This document shows, one piece after another, positions 1 to 5,943 of a stretch of 6,025 bases of DNA (its first letter is position 1; each line of letters opens with the position of its first letter). The position numbers and the translations under genes were made by a program. The stretch spans positions 1-6,025 of the forward strand of contig DDIS01000131.1 in the NCBI GenBank assembly GCA_002338615.1, written 5' to 3'. The notes under the pieces are model-generated. The model saw nothing but the letters and a program-made list of their open reading frames with translations. It made no database searches and was not told where the DNA came from. The stretch comes from Proteobacteria bacterium UBA1844. GTDB lineage: Bacteria; Pseudomonadota; Gammaproteobacteria; Steroidobacterales; Woeseiaceae.

Positions 1-177
1 GGTCTCGCCGCTGCCCTGGCGGTAGTGCTGCTCTGGCCACACGGCCCGGCAAGCCTGCCGGAGCTGGATGAAAATGAACTCGCTGCGGCGACCGAAATGG
101 AAATGCTCGATGAAATCGAACTTGTTGCCTGGATGTTGGAAATGGACTCGCTGGAAGGGGATTCGGATGCTGGCTAG
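1..177 (+). CDS. 3' end of a small protein with a hydrophobic segment and acidic tail (5' truncated)
   Basis: Frame 1 is open from the first base to a TAG at 175-177, giving 58 residues of a protein whose start lies before the window. The visible part opens with a hydrophobic stretch (GLAAALAVVLLW, residues 1-12), probably the end of a transmembrane helix. The rest is acidic and holds the motif EMEMLDEIELVAWMLE at residues 33-48. This layout (N-terminal part, one membrane helix, short acidic tail ending in a 'D/E-hydrophobic-W' motif) resembles small membrane proteins encoded between an ECF sigma factor and a DUF3106 gene in some gammaproteobacteria. That link is recalled context, not shown here. 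The last 11 bases overlap the next gene and carry its ribosome binding site, so the two belong to one operon. Function unknown. I am fairly sure it is coding because of the tight overlap, the plausible composition and the absence of a better frame. Confidence 0.72.
   Translation, partial: GLAAALAVVLLWPHGPASLPELDENELAAATEMEMLDEIELVAWMLEMDSLEGDSDAG
153..160 (+). promoter_or_regulatory. Shine-Dalgarno site for the 86-residue acidic protein
   Basis: GGAAGGGG lies 6 bases before the ATG at 167, inside the end of the preceding gene. It is the reason for choosing that ATG over the earlier in-frame ATGs at 68, 74 and 110, which would run deep inside the upstream gene. Confidence 0.65.
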
Positions 178-427
178 CCATGCAGCCTGTGCCGGCCTCG
201 TGGCCTTACCGCTGGCGCCGGCCAGCGGCGAGGAGGACGCCATCGGCGAATTCGGCTTCTTCGATTACCTCGGAGCGATGGTGGAACAGGACGGCGAATG
301 GCTCGATCCGATGGACATGAGCCCGGAGCTTGATGTCGAACCCGGCGACGACGTGACCGTGGAACCACCCGCAGCGGATGCCGATGCGATTGCAGACGAC
401 GCCGCACAGCCGGAGGACAAAAAATGA
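167..427 (+). CDS. Small, highly acidic, probably exported protein of unknown function
   Basis: This 86-residue protein starts at ATG 167, chosen for its strong Shine-Dalgarno site and the short 11-base overlap with the previous gene. Residues 6-19 form a hydrophobic Ala/Leu-rich stretch ending in A17-P18-A19, a plausible signal peptidase I site, although the segment before it has no Lys or Arg, which is unusual for a signal peptide. The remainder is very acidic: I count 22 Asp/Glu against two Lys. The centre holds FGFFDYLGAMVEQDGEWLDP (residues 29-48), the aromatic-rich 'hydrophobic-LG...W-DP' motif that I recall from small proteins next to DUF3106 genes. The tail (49-86) is Asp/Ala/Pro-rich and probably disordered. 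Its stop overlaps the DUF3106 start as ATGA, so the two are likely co-translated. No enzymatic motif is visible. A longer form starting upstream and adding a basic N-region cannot be excluded. Confidence 0.68.
   Translation: MLASHAACAGLVALPLAPASGEEDAIGEFGFFDYLGAMVEQDGEWLDPMDMSPELDVEPGDDVTVEPPAADADAIADDAAQPEDKK
412..416 (+). promoter_or_regulatory. Shine-Dalgarno site for the DUF3106 gene
   Basis: GGAGG lies 7 bases before ATG 424. The alternative ATG at 448, which would give a more compact signal peptide, has no comparable site, so the upstream start is preferred. Confidence 0.65.
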
Positions 428-954
428 CGCTCTCTGTGCAGAATACGATGAAATCCTCGATACGCATACTGGTTGCCTGCGCGTTGCTTGTCGCGCAACA
501 CATTGCCTTTGCAGAATCCTGGGATGAGCTGTCGAGCGAGCAGCAGCAGGTGCTGGAACGCTACGCGTCGAACTGGTCCGAGCTACCTGCCGAGCGCCAG
601 CAGCGCCTCGCACGGGGCGCTGAACGCTGGTTGTCGATGGACGACGCCGAACGCGACGAGATGAGCCGGCGCTTCAAACGCTGGGAAAAATTGCCGGCAG
701 AGCGTCGCGAGCAACTGCTGCAGCGTTTGCAGGAGTTTCGCGATCTCACGCCGGAGCAACAACAAATGCTTCGCGATCGCTATCGGCAATTCCGGAGTTT
801 GAGCCCGGCCCAGCGCGATCGCCTGCGCGAACGGTTCCGGGATCTTGCACCCGAAGACCGTCGCCGGGCCTTGCAACAGATGCAGCAGCGCGCGAAGCAA
901 AGACAGCTGCAGAAACAGCAGAGAGACCAGCAAGAGGTGCGGCCGCACAACTAG
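424..954 (+). CDS. DUF3106-family exported helical-repeat protein
   Basis: This 176-residue protein starts at ATG 424 in an ATGA overlap with the preceding stop. It begins with a signal peptide: Lys10 and Arg14, a hydrophobic core at about 15-26, and an AFA site with predicted cleavage after residue 30, so the mature protein should be periplasmic. An internal start at 448 would shorten the N-region but has no ribosome binding site. The mature part is six tandem 18-residue units beginning at W33, W51, W69, W87, F105 and F123, each near the pattern W/F-x-x-L-x-x-E/Q, followed by a degenerate seventh beginning at L141. An 18-residue period equals five helical turns, so a long regular helical structure is expected. 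The last 20 or so residues are Gln/Lys/Arg-rich. The pattern matches DUF3106, a family of unknown function. The acidic gene before it is probably a functional partner. The family assignment is by recognition of the repeat pattern and gene context. Confidence 0.85.
   Translation: MTLSVQNTMKSSIRILVACALLVAQHIAFAESWDELSSEQQQVLERYASNWSELPAERQQRLARGAERWLSMDDAERDEMSRRFKRWEKLPAERREQLLQRLQEFRDLTPEQQQMLRDRYRQFRSLSPAQRDRLRERFRDLAPEDRRRALQQMQQRAKQRQLQKQQRDQQEVRPHN
520..843 (+). repeat. Six in-frame 54-base units coding 18-residue helical repeats
   Basis: The aromatic that opens each unit recurs every 18 residues without any insertion or deletion (residues 33, 51, 69, 87, 105, 123). The repeat is clear at protein level; the DNA copies have diverged, so this is an old duplication rather than a recent expansion. 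Confidence 0.8.
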
Positions 955-1071
955 TTGAAAATGTCCCGGCCGGCACGATACGGCAAGATCCGGGCTGCTT
1001 TTGCTGCTTGACTCCATGGTGAGGTCGACTAACGTGTCGAAAGATCAGTCCTGGGTCAGACAGGCTGTGCG

Positions 1072-1104
1072 GCTTGCGCTGTGCTCATAACAGCGCCAAT
1101 AAGC
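1072..1104. repeat. Inverted repeat upstream of priA
   Basis: GCGCTGT (1076-1082) and ACAGCGC (1090-1096) are perfect reverse complements around a 7-base loop. Outside them GCTT (1072-1075) pairs with AAGC (1101-1104) across a one-sided 4-base bulge, for 11 pairs in all. There is no T-run after it, so it is not a standard terminator. It may be a 3'-end hairpin of the upstream operon or an operator for priA. The base pairing is seen directly; the role is inferred. Confidence 0.55.
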
Positions 1105-1150
1105 GTGTCTCGAAGATCTCCACAACTTTCGGTCAGTGTCCGTGTGCTTT

Positions 1151-1156
1151 TATAAA
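1151..1156 (+). promoter_or_regulatory. Candidate -10 box for priA
   Basis: TATAAA sits in an AT-rich stretch 21-26 bases before the priA start. The region 16-18 bases further up (around 1127-1134) matches TTGACA poorly. If used, transcription would begin near 1163 and leave a leader of only about 14 bases, which fits the missing Shine-Dalgarno site. Confidence 0.4.
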
Positions 1157-1176
1157 TCAGTGTTTACCAACAACTT

Positions 1177-3381
1177 TTGAATTCCGAACTCATACTCAAA
1201 GTGGCGGTGCCGGTACCGTTATCGCGCCTGTTCGACTACCTCGGTCCTCTGCGCGGCGCAGTGCCGGCGGCAGGCTCGCGGGTGATCGTGAGCTTCGGTC
1301 GTGGCAAGCAGGTCGGGCTTGTCGTCGCGACCGGCACCAGCAGTTCAATTGATCGTGCGCGACTAAAGCGCGTTGAAAGCGTACTCGACGATGCACCGCT
1401 GTTGCCCGCCGAGACTCTGTGGCTGCTGCAATTCACCAGCGACTACTACCACCACCCGATCGGTGAAGTTGCGGCCGCGACCATGCCGGCGCTGTTGCGG
1501 CAGGGACGAGCGCTATACCCGTCACAGGAGCGACTCTTTGCATCGGCTAGCGCACTGCCGGATGATATCGAGCGGCTTTCCCGCCGCGCACCGAAACAGG
1601 CGGAGTTGCTGTCACGGCTGCTGGACGCCGGCGAGCACGGCGTGGACACAGACACGCTGAGTCGCGGCTTGCCGAACTGGCGACGTGCCGCGCAAGGGCT
1701 AATGCAAAAGGGACTTATCGAAGTTGTCGATGCGCCGCTGAACGATGCCGCATCGGACATCCTGGCCGCAACGCCCGGACCATCGTTAAATGCTGCACAA
1801 CTCTCTGCGGTTGAGAAAGTAAATGCGCACGCCGGCTTTACCGTCAGCCTGCTCGACGGCGTGACCGGCAGCGGCAAGACCGAAGTCTATCTGCGGCTCA
1901 TCGAAAAGACACTCGAGCAAGGGGCACAAGTGCTCGTACTCGTACCCGAGATCGGCCTGACGCCGCAACTCGTCAAGCGCTTTCGCGACCGGCTGGGTTT
2001 CGAGCCCGCACTGTTGCATTCATCGCTCGGCGATTCGGAGCGGCTCGAAGCCTGGCGGCGCGCGCGCAGCAATGATGCACGCTTGCTGGTCGGTACTCGC
2101 TCCGCGATCTTCACACCGATGCCGAAGCTCGGGCTGATCATTGTCGACGAAGAGCACGATCAATCGCTAAAGCAACAGGAAGGCCTCTTGTATTCGGCTC
2201 GCGATCTTGCGATTGCGCGTGCCAAGCACAGGGATATTCCAATAGTGCTGGGTTCTGCAACGCCCACTCTCGAGATGCAGAAGCATTGTATCGATGACAA
2301 CTACCAGCACCTGATCTTGCCGACCCGCGCGGGCGGCGCAAAGCCGCCTCGCATGCACATTGTCGACATCAGCCCGGAAACCGGTGAAGACGGTATCGGC
2401 GAGGTCCTCGCGACGGAAATTCGCAAGCACCTGGCTGGCGGCGGACAGGTGCTGCTGTTTTTAAACAGGCGTGGCTTCGCACCCACCCTGATCTGCCCGG
2501 GCTGCGGGGAACTGGCCGAATGCCGGCGTTGCGATGCGCGCATGACGGTGCACGTCCGCGCGCAACGACTTCGTTGTCATCATTGCGGCGCCAGCCGTCC
2601 GCTTGACGAGCTGTGCAGCAACTGCGGTTCGGGTATGCGCGCGCTCGGTGCCGGTACCGAGCGCCTTGAGGATACCCTGAGCCGGCGCTTTCCCGAGTAT
2701 TCGGTGACACGTATCGACAGCGACAGCATGCAGGGGAAAGGCGCGATGCACGATGCCTTGACGGCAGCAACGCTCGGCGATGCCGATATCCTCGTTGGCA
2801 CGCAAATGCTGTCGAAAGGGCACCACTTTCCGAAGCTGACGCTGGTCGGGGTCATCAACGCTGACCAGGGCCTGTTCGGTACCGACTTTCGCGCTGACGA
2901 ACGCATGGCCCAGTCGATCATCCAGGTCGCCGGCCGTGCCGGGCGTGAACAGGAACAGGGCGAGGTGCTCATTCAAACCGCCTTTCCCGCGCACCCTTTC
3001 TGGCGGCGACTCGTTGAGTCCGGCTATGCGGGCGTGTCCGCCGATGCGCTCAAAGAGCGCGAAGCGACGCACTGGCCACCGTATTCCAGGCTCGCGTTAA
3101 TACGATCCTCGGCGCATAAACAAAGCGACGCGCACCGCTTCCTGGATGAGGCGCGGCAAAAAATTCTGAAGATCGCCTCATCTGCCATTCGTGTGCTCGG
3201 CCCGGTAGACGCCGTCATGGCACGCAAGGCCGGCCGCTACCGTGCACAGTTGCTGTTGCAGACTGACGACCGGCAGGCCTTGCATGCACTGCTCACTGAA
3301 CTGCGCCCCATGCTTGAAGCGGCGCGGGACGCGCGCAAGGTACGGTGGTCTATTGACGTCGATCCGATTGCTCTTTTCTAG
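1177..3381 (+). CDS. priA: Primosomal replication-restart helicase PriA (TTG start)
   Basis: PriA is the 3'-to-5' superfamily 2 DNA helicase that recognises stalled or collapsed forks and reloads the replicative helicase. The protein has 734 residues, close to the 732 of the E. coli enzyme. The N-terminal DNA-binding domain includes VPVPLSRLFDYL (11-22) and DYYHHPIGEV (89-98). Helicase motifs are all present: Walker A GVTGSGKT (228-235), VPEIGLTPQ (256-264), GTRSA (306-310), DEEH box (324-327), GSATP (359-363), FLNRRGFAP (428-436), GTQMLSKGHHFP (541-552) and QVAGRAGR (583-590). Eight zinc-binding cysteines lie between them: C440, C443, C449, C452, C467, C470, C480 and C483. The C-terminal domain ends in the family-typical KVRWSIDVDPI. 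There is no ATG near the expected start. TTG 1177 gives the best family alignment; an in-frame TAA lies at 1153 and the next choices are GTG 1201 or 1207. No Shine-Dalgarno site is seen. The gene stands alone between two gaps and appears intact. Confidence 0.97.
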   Translation: MNSELILKVAVPVPLSRLFDYLGPLRGAVPAAGSRVIVSFGRGKQVGLVVATGTSSSIDRARLKRVESVLDDAPLLPAETLWLLQFTSDYYHHPIGEVAAATMPALLRQGRALYPSQERLFASASALPDDIERLSRRAPKQAELLSRLLDAGEHGVDTDTLSRGLPNWRRAAQGLMQKGLIEVVDAPLNDAASDILAATPGPSLNAAQLSAVEKVNAHAGFTVSLLDGVTGSGKTEVYLRLIEKTLEQGAQVLVLVPEIGLTPQLVKRFRDRLGFEPALLHSSLGDSERLEAWRRARSNDARLLVGTRSAIFTPMPKLGLIIVDEEHDQSLKQQEGLLYSARDLAIARAKHRDIPIVLGSATPTLEMQKHCIDDNYQHLILPTRAGGAKPPRMHIVDISPETGEDGIGEVLATEIRKHLAGGGQVLLFLNRRGFAPTLICPGCGELAECRRCDARMTVHVRAQRLRCHHCGASRPLDELCSNCGSGMRALGAGTERLEDTLSRRFPEYSVTRIDSDSMQGKGAMHDALTAATLGDADILVGTQMLSKGHHFPKLTLVGVINADQGLFGTDFRADERMAQSIIQVAGRAGREQEQGEVLIQTAFPAHPFWRRLVESGYAGVSADALKEREATHWPPYSRLALIRSSAHKQSDAHRFLDEARQKILKIASSAIRVLGPVDAVMARKAGRYRAQLLLQTDDRQALHALLTELRPMLEAARDARKVRWSIDVDPIALF

Positions 3382-3407
3382 CCAGTCGCTCTGATTCCCC
3401 TTGCAAG

Positions 3408-3448
3408 CCGCCGATCGTGCCCACTGCGGGTCTTGGGCATGACGGCGG
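3408..3448. repeat. Long hairpin between priA and argS
   Basis: CCGCCG (3408-3413) pairs with CGGCGG (3443-3448), and after one bulged A, TCGTGCCCA (3415-3423) pairs with TGGGCATGA (3434-3442) with a single G-T pair. That makes a 15-pair stem with a 10-base loop. It lies 26 bases after the priA stop. No T-run follows, so it is not a classical rho-independent terminator, but it could define or protect the priA mRNA 3' end. Its 3' arm overlaps the proposed argS -35 box. Confidence 0.7.
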
Positions 3449-3462
3449 ATTCCCTGTAGAAT
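3433..3462 (+). promoter_or_regulatory. Likely sigma70-type promoter of argS
   Basis: TTGGGC (3433-3438) and TAGAAT (3457-3462) are separated by 18 bases. The -10 box matches TATAAT at 5 of 6 positions and the -35 box has the conserved TTG. Transcription would start near 3469, giving a leader of about 115 bases before argS. The -35 box lies in the 3' arm of the hairpin at 3408-3448. Confidence 0.55.
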
Positions 3463-3493
3463 CGCGGCTCGCTGCGATCACTCGTCGCCTGGA

Positions 3494-3526
3494 AGCCACG
3501 CAAATGTCGCCACGTTCCCGGTGGCT
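3494..3526 (+). promoter_or_regulatory. Structured argS leader with two competing stems
   Basis: GTGGC(T) at 3521-3526 can pair either with GCCAC at 3509-3513 (5 bp, 7-base loop) or with AGCCAC at 3494-3499 (6 bp). The sequence GCCACG occurs twice, at 3495-3500 and 3509-3514. Pairing is visible; any regulatory role is inference. No known riboswitch or T-box features are recognised. Confidence 0.3.
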
Positions 3527-3574
3527 GACGTGCCGGAGTCCGGGCCCCCGACCAACAAACGATAGCTAAACAGC

Positions 3575-3578
3575 AAGG
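3575..3578 (+). promoter_or_regulatory. Probable Shine-Dalgarno site of argS
   Basis: AAGG lies 5 bases before ATG 3584, in a purine-rich stretch after the structured leader. It is modest but supports this ATG. Confidence 0.45.
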
Positions 3579-3583
3579 TAATC

Positions 3584-5335
3584 ATGAAGTCCGTAGTCGC
3601 TCAATTGCTAGACGAGGCACTCGCGTCCTTGCCCGAATTCGCCGCATTGGTCGGCGACATTCCGCCCGCCAGCACGATCGAGCGTACCCGGGATGCCGCA
3701 CACGGTGATTTCGCCAGCAATCTCGCGATGCGTCTCGCGAAACCGGCACGGCAAAAGCCGCGTGATATTGCAGCGGCCATTATCGCGGCACTGCCCGAGA
3801 GCCCGTTCGTCGCTGCGACCGAAATTGCCGGCCCGGGATTTATTAACTTTCGACTGAGTCCGGCTGCATTTCATGCAGAGATCAACAGCATTCTCGACAG
3901 AGGCGCCTCGTACGGCCGCAGAGCTGTCGGCGGCAAGCCAAAAATACTGCTTGAGTTCGTCTCGGCCAATCCGACGGGGCCGCTGCACGTCGGGCACGGG
4001 CGCCATGCCGCCTACGGGGCCACGGTTGGCAACCTGCTCGAAGCGGTCGGTCACGAGGTCAGCCGCGAGTACTACGTCAACGACGCGGGCCGGCAAATGG
4101 ATATCCTCGGGGTCAGCGTCTGGTTGCGCCTGCTGGAAAGCCAGGGCATTGCGATATCGTTTCCCGAAGCGGGCTATCGCGGCGACTATATTCGTGACAT
4201 CGCCGCGGAAATTGACAGCGGTTCCGTGCCCCGGCCAAATGCAGAACAGGTCGCCGGCGTGCTGCCGTCCGCCGCACCGGGCGGCGACAAGGAAGCCTAC
4301 GTCGAAGCCCTGATCGCAGCAGCGAAAGCACTGCTGGGGGCCGAAGGTTTCGATCAGGTACGGCAGCAGTCGCTGGAATCCATTCGCGCCGACATCGAAC
4401 AGGACCTTACCGAGTTCGGTGTCGTGTTCGACACCTGGTACTCGGAACAAAGTCTCGGCAAGACCGGGCGTATCGATGCAGCACTGAATGTGCTGCAGGA
4501 ACGCGGCATCCTGTACCAAAAGGACGGTGCGACCTGGTTCCCCGCGACGCAATTTGGCGATGAGAAAGATCGTGTCGTCATTCGCGAGAACGGCGTCAAG
4601 ACCTATTTCGCCTCGGACATCGCCTATCATTTTGACAAGCGTGAACGTGGCTTCGATCACCTGCTGGACATTCTTGGTGCGGACCACCATGGCTACGTCT
4701 CGCGCGTGGGCGCCGGACTCACCGCAATGGGCTATGCCGCTGACGACCTCGAGGTGCAACTGGTGCAGTTCGTCGCGCTCTATCGCGGCGGCGAAAAAAT
4801 GCAGATGTCGACGCGCAGCGGCGAATTCGAAACCCTGCGGCAACTGCGCGCGGAAGTTGGCAATGACGCGGCGAGATTTTTCTACGTATCGCGCTCCAAC
4901 GACCAGCATCTCGACTTCGATCTCGATATCGCAAAGTCTCAGTCAAACGACAACCCGGTGTTTTATATTCAGTACGCGCATGCGCGTATCGCGAGCGTGT
5001 TTCGACAGCTCGAGGAAAAATCGCTCAAGTGGGGTGAGGCGCATGGGCGGCAGCAGCTCGCCGCACTCATCGAGCCGCAGGAAAAGAGCCTGATGTCCGC
5101 CCTGAGCCGCTACCCGGAGGTCATCGAGCTGGCTGCGGCCAATCGCGCGCCGCAACATCTTGTGCATTACCTGCGCGATCTCGCCAACGATTTCCACAGC
5201 TGGTACAACGCGCAACTGTTCATTGTTGACGATGCCGATATCCGTGATGCGCGCCTCAGCCTGTGTGTTGCAACCCGCACTGTCATTGCCAATGGTCTCG
5301 GCATAATCGGCGTGTCTGCGCCCGAGACGATGTAG
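3584..5335 (+). CDS. argS: Arginyl-tRNA synthetase
   Basis: This class I aminoacyl-tRNA synthetase charges tRNA-Arg with arginine in the cytoplasm, using ATP. The protein has 583 residues, against about 577 in E. coli. The N-terminal tRNA-recognition domain covers about 1-95 and includes AHGDFASNLAM (39-49). The catalytic domain holds NPTGPLHVGHGRHAAYG (129-145) with the HIGH-type motif HVGH at 135-138, then YYVNDAGRQM (163-172), FASDIAYH (342-349) and ILGADHHGYV (363-372). The KMSKS position reads MSTRSG (408-413), a variant common in this enzyme. DNPVFYIQYAHARI (456-469) opens the C-terminal DALR anticodon-binding domain, which ends in LGIIGVSAPETM, the normal end of the family. ATG 3584 has AAGG 5 bases upstream and gives the expected N-terminus. 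It is the first gene of a tight operon: its TAG stop shares a base with the GTG start of the next gene. A 433-residue open frame on the opposite strand is a by-product of codon bias. Confidence 0.98.
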   Translation: MKSVVAQLLDEALASLPEFAALVGDIPPASTIERTRDAAHGDFASNLAMRLAKPARQKPRDIAAAIIAALPESPFVAATEIAGPGFINFRLSPAAFHAEINSILDRGASYGRRAVGGKPKILLEFVSANPTGPLHVGHGRHAAYGATVGNLLEAVGHEVSREYYVNDAGRQMDILGVSVWLRLLESQGIAISFPEAGYRGDYIRDIAAEIDSGSVPRPNAEQVAGVLPSAAPGGDKEAYVEALIAAAKALLGAEGFDQVRQQSLESIRADIEQDLTEFGVVFDTWYSEQSLGKTGRIDAALNVLQERGILYQKDGATWFPATQFGDEKDRVVIRENGVKTYFASDIAYHFDKRERGFDHLLDILGADHHGYVSRVGAGLTAMGYAADDLEVQLVQFVALYRGGEKMQMSTRSGEFETLRQLRAEVGNDAARFFYVSRSNDQHLDFDLDIAKSQSNDNPVFYIQYAHARIASVFRQLEEKSLKWGEAHGRQQLAALIEPQEKSLMSALSRYPEVIELAAANRAPQHLVHYLRDLANDFHSWYNAQLFIVDDADIRDARLSLCVATRTVIANGLGIIGVSAPETM

Positions 5336-5943
5336 TGGCACAGCAGCGAAAGAAGCGCAGAAGCAGTCGGCAAACAGCACGCGCGACGAGCCAGGCGGAG
5401 TACCCCGGCTGGGCATGGGGTGCATTTGGTCTTGCTATTGGCTTATCGGTGGCGGCGGCGGTCTGGGTCAGTGAACGCCGCTCCACGCCGCTACCGGCGT
5501 CGCATACCCAGGCACCGGCCAGCCTGGAAAACGCACTCGGCTCGAACGACGAAACCTCCGCCAAAGCCGGCAGTGATCCGGCCCCTGCCGGGACTCCGGC
5601 GAAGAGCCGTTTCGATTTTTACGAAATGCTGCCCAACTTCGAGGTCATCGTGCCCGAAGTGGACACCAATGTTGCGCGCGACGTCGAACCGAAGGCGGTC
5701 GTGCAGCCTGGCACCTACGTACTGCAGGCCGGCTCTTTTACGACCTACGCCGACGCAGATCGGCGACGCGCGGAACTCGCACTGCAGGGCATCGAATCCA
5801 ATATCCAGAAGATTACGATCGACGCCAAGACCTACCACCGCGTCCGCATCGGGCCAACCGATGATCTGGACCGGTTAAACCTGCTGCGCAGCCGCCTGCG
5901 CGCCGCGAAGATTGATGCGCTGAGAATCCGCCTTGGCGATTAG
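5335..5943 (+). CDS. SPOR-domain inner-membrane protein, FtsN-like (GTG start)
   Basis: The SPOR domain binds glycan strands stripped of stem peptides, which accumulate at the division septum, so a role in septal wall synthesis or remodelling is likely. The 202-residue protein has a basic cytoplasmic N-terminus (QQRKKRR), one membrane helix at about 26-45, an Ala/Pro/Thr-rich periplasmic linker, the motif FDFYEMLPNFEVIVPE (93-108), and a C-terminal SPOR domain from about 125 to 200 (YVLQAGSFTTYADADRRRAE at the start, YHRVRIGP at 167-174). The FDFYxxLPxxEVxVPE motif is, as I recall, typical of the FtsN-like proteins encoded next to argS in non-enteric gammaproteobacteria. The start is GTG at 5335-5337, whose G is the last base of the argS stop. 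An open frame reaches back to 5263 but would duplicate 72 bases of argS. Ribosome binding is weak (GAGA at 5324-5327), which suggests coupling to argS translation. The symbol ftsN is plausible but not assigned, as similarity to E. coli FtsN outside SPOR is not evident. Confidence 0.9.
   Translation: MAQQRKKRRSSRQTARATSQAEYPGWAWGAFGLAIGLSVAAAVWVSERRSTPLPASHTQAPASLENALGSNDETSAKAGSDPAPAGTPAKSRFDFYEMLPNFEVIVPEVDTNVARDVEPKAVVQPGTYVLQAGSFTTYADADRRRAELALQGIESNIQKITIDAKTYHRVRIGPTDDLDRLNLLRSRLRAAKIDALRIRLGD
5922..5926 (+). promoter_or_regulatory. Possible Shine-Dalgarno site for the lipoprotein gene
   Basis: GAGAA lies 6 bases before TTG 5933, inside the SPOR-gene end. It supports the TTG as the real start, since no ATG or GTG exists in that frame after the in-frame TGA at 5921-5923. 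Confidence 0.4.

Larger units (their letters stand above)
955..1176. other. Intergenic region between the DUF3106 gene and priA
   Basis: No convincing gene is seen in these 222 bases on either strand. The first half holds weak GC-rich pairings (for example CCCGG 965-969 with CCGGG 990-994) and a 5-bp hairpin at 1025-1040 (TCGAC/GTCGA). The middle holds the stronger inverted repeat at 1072-1104. From about 1120 the sequence becomes AT-rich towards priA and carries a -10-like box. No canonical terminator with a T-run was found after the DUF3106 stop. Confidence 0.6.

Noticed and set aside
68..166. Longer N-terminus for the acidic exported protein, starting at ATG 68, 74 or 110
   Set aside because: It would overlap most of the visible upstream gene and has no good ribosome binding site, whereas ATG 167 has GGAAGGGG at 6 bases. 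It remains a weak alternative because it would add a basic N-region.
965..1002. Rho-independent terminator after the DUF3106 gene
   Set aside because: The CCCGG/CCGGG stem is only 5 bp around a 20-base loop and is followed by a mixed sequence with just four T in a row (999-1002); too weak to call.
1079..1093. LexA (SOS) box before priA
   Set aside because: The half-sites read CTGT-N7-ACAG, one base short of the E. coli CTGT-N8-ACAG spacing, and the centre is not the usual AT-alternating sequence.
1074..1352. 92-residue + strand open frame across the priA start
   Set aside because: Most of it is out of frame inside priA; the unique part before priA is short, has no ribosome binding site and covers the inverted repeat and promoter region.
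2461..3072. 203-residue open frame on the minus strand opposite priA
   Set aside because: It overlaps the zinc-binding and helicase motifs of priA and has no recognisable motif; it is a codon-bias shadow.
3608..4909. 433-residue open frame on the minus strand opposite argS
   Set aside because: It lies wholly within argS, which has complete family motifs. Long antisense frames are common in GC-rich genes, and no known domain or start context is visible.
5263..5334. ATG 5263 as the start of the SPOR protein
   Set aside because: It would add 24 residues rich in Cys, His and Arg coded by the argS end in another frame. GTG 5335 gives a normal basic N-terminus before the membrane helix.
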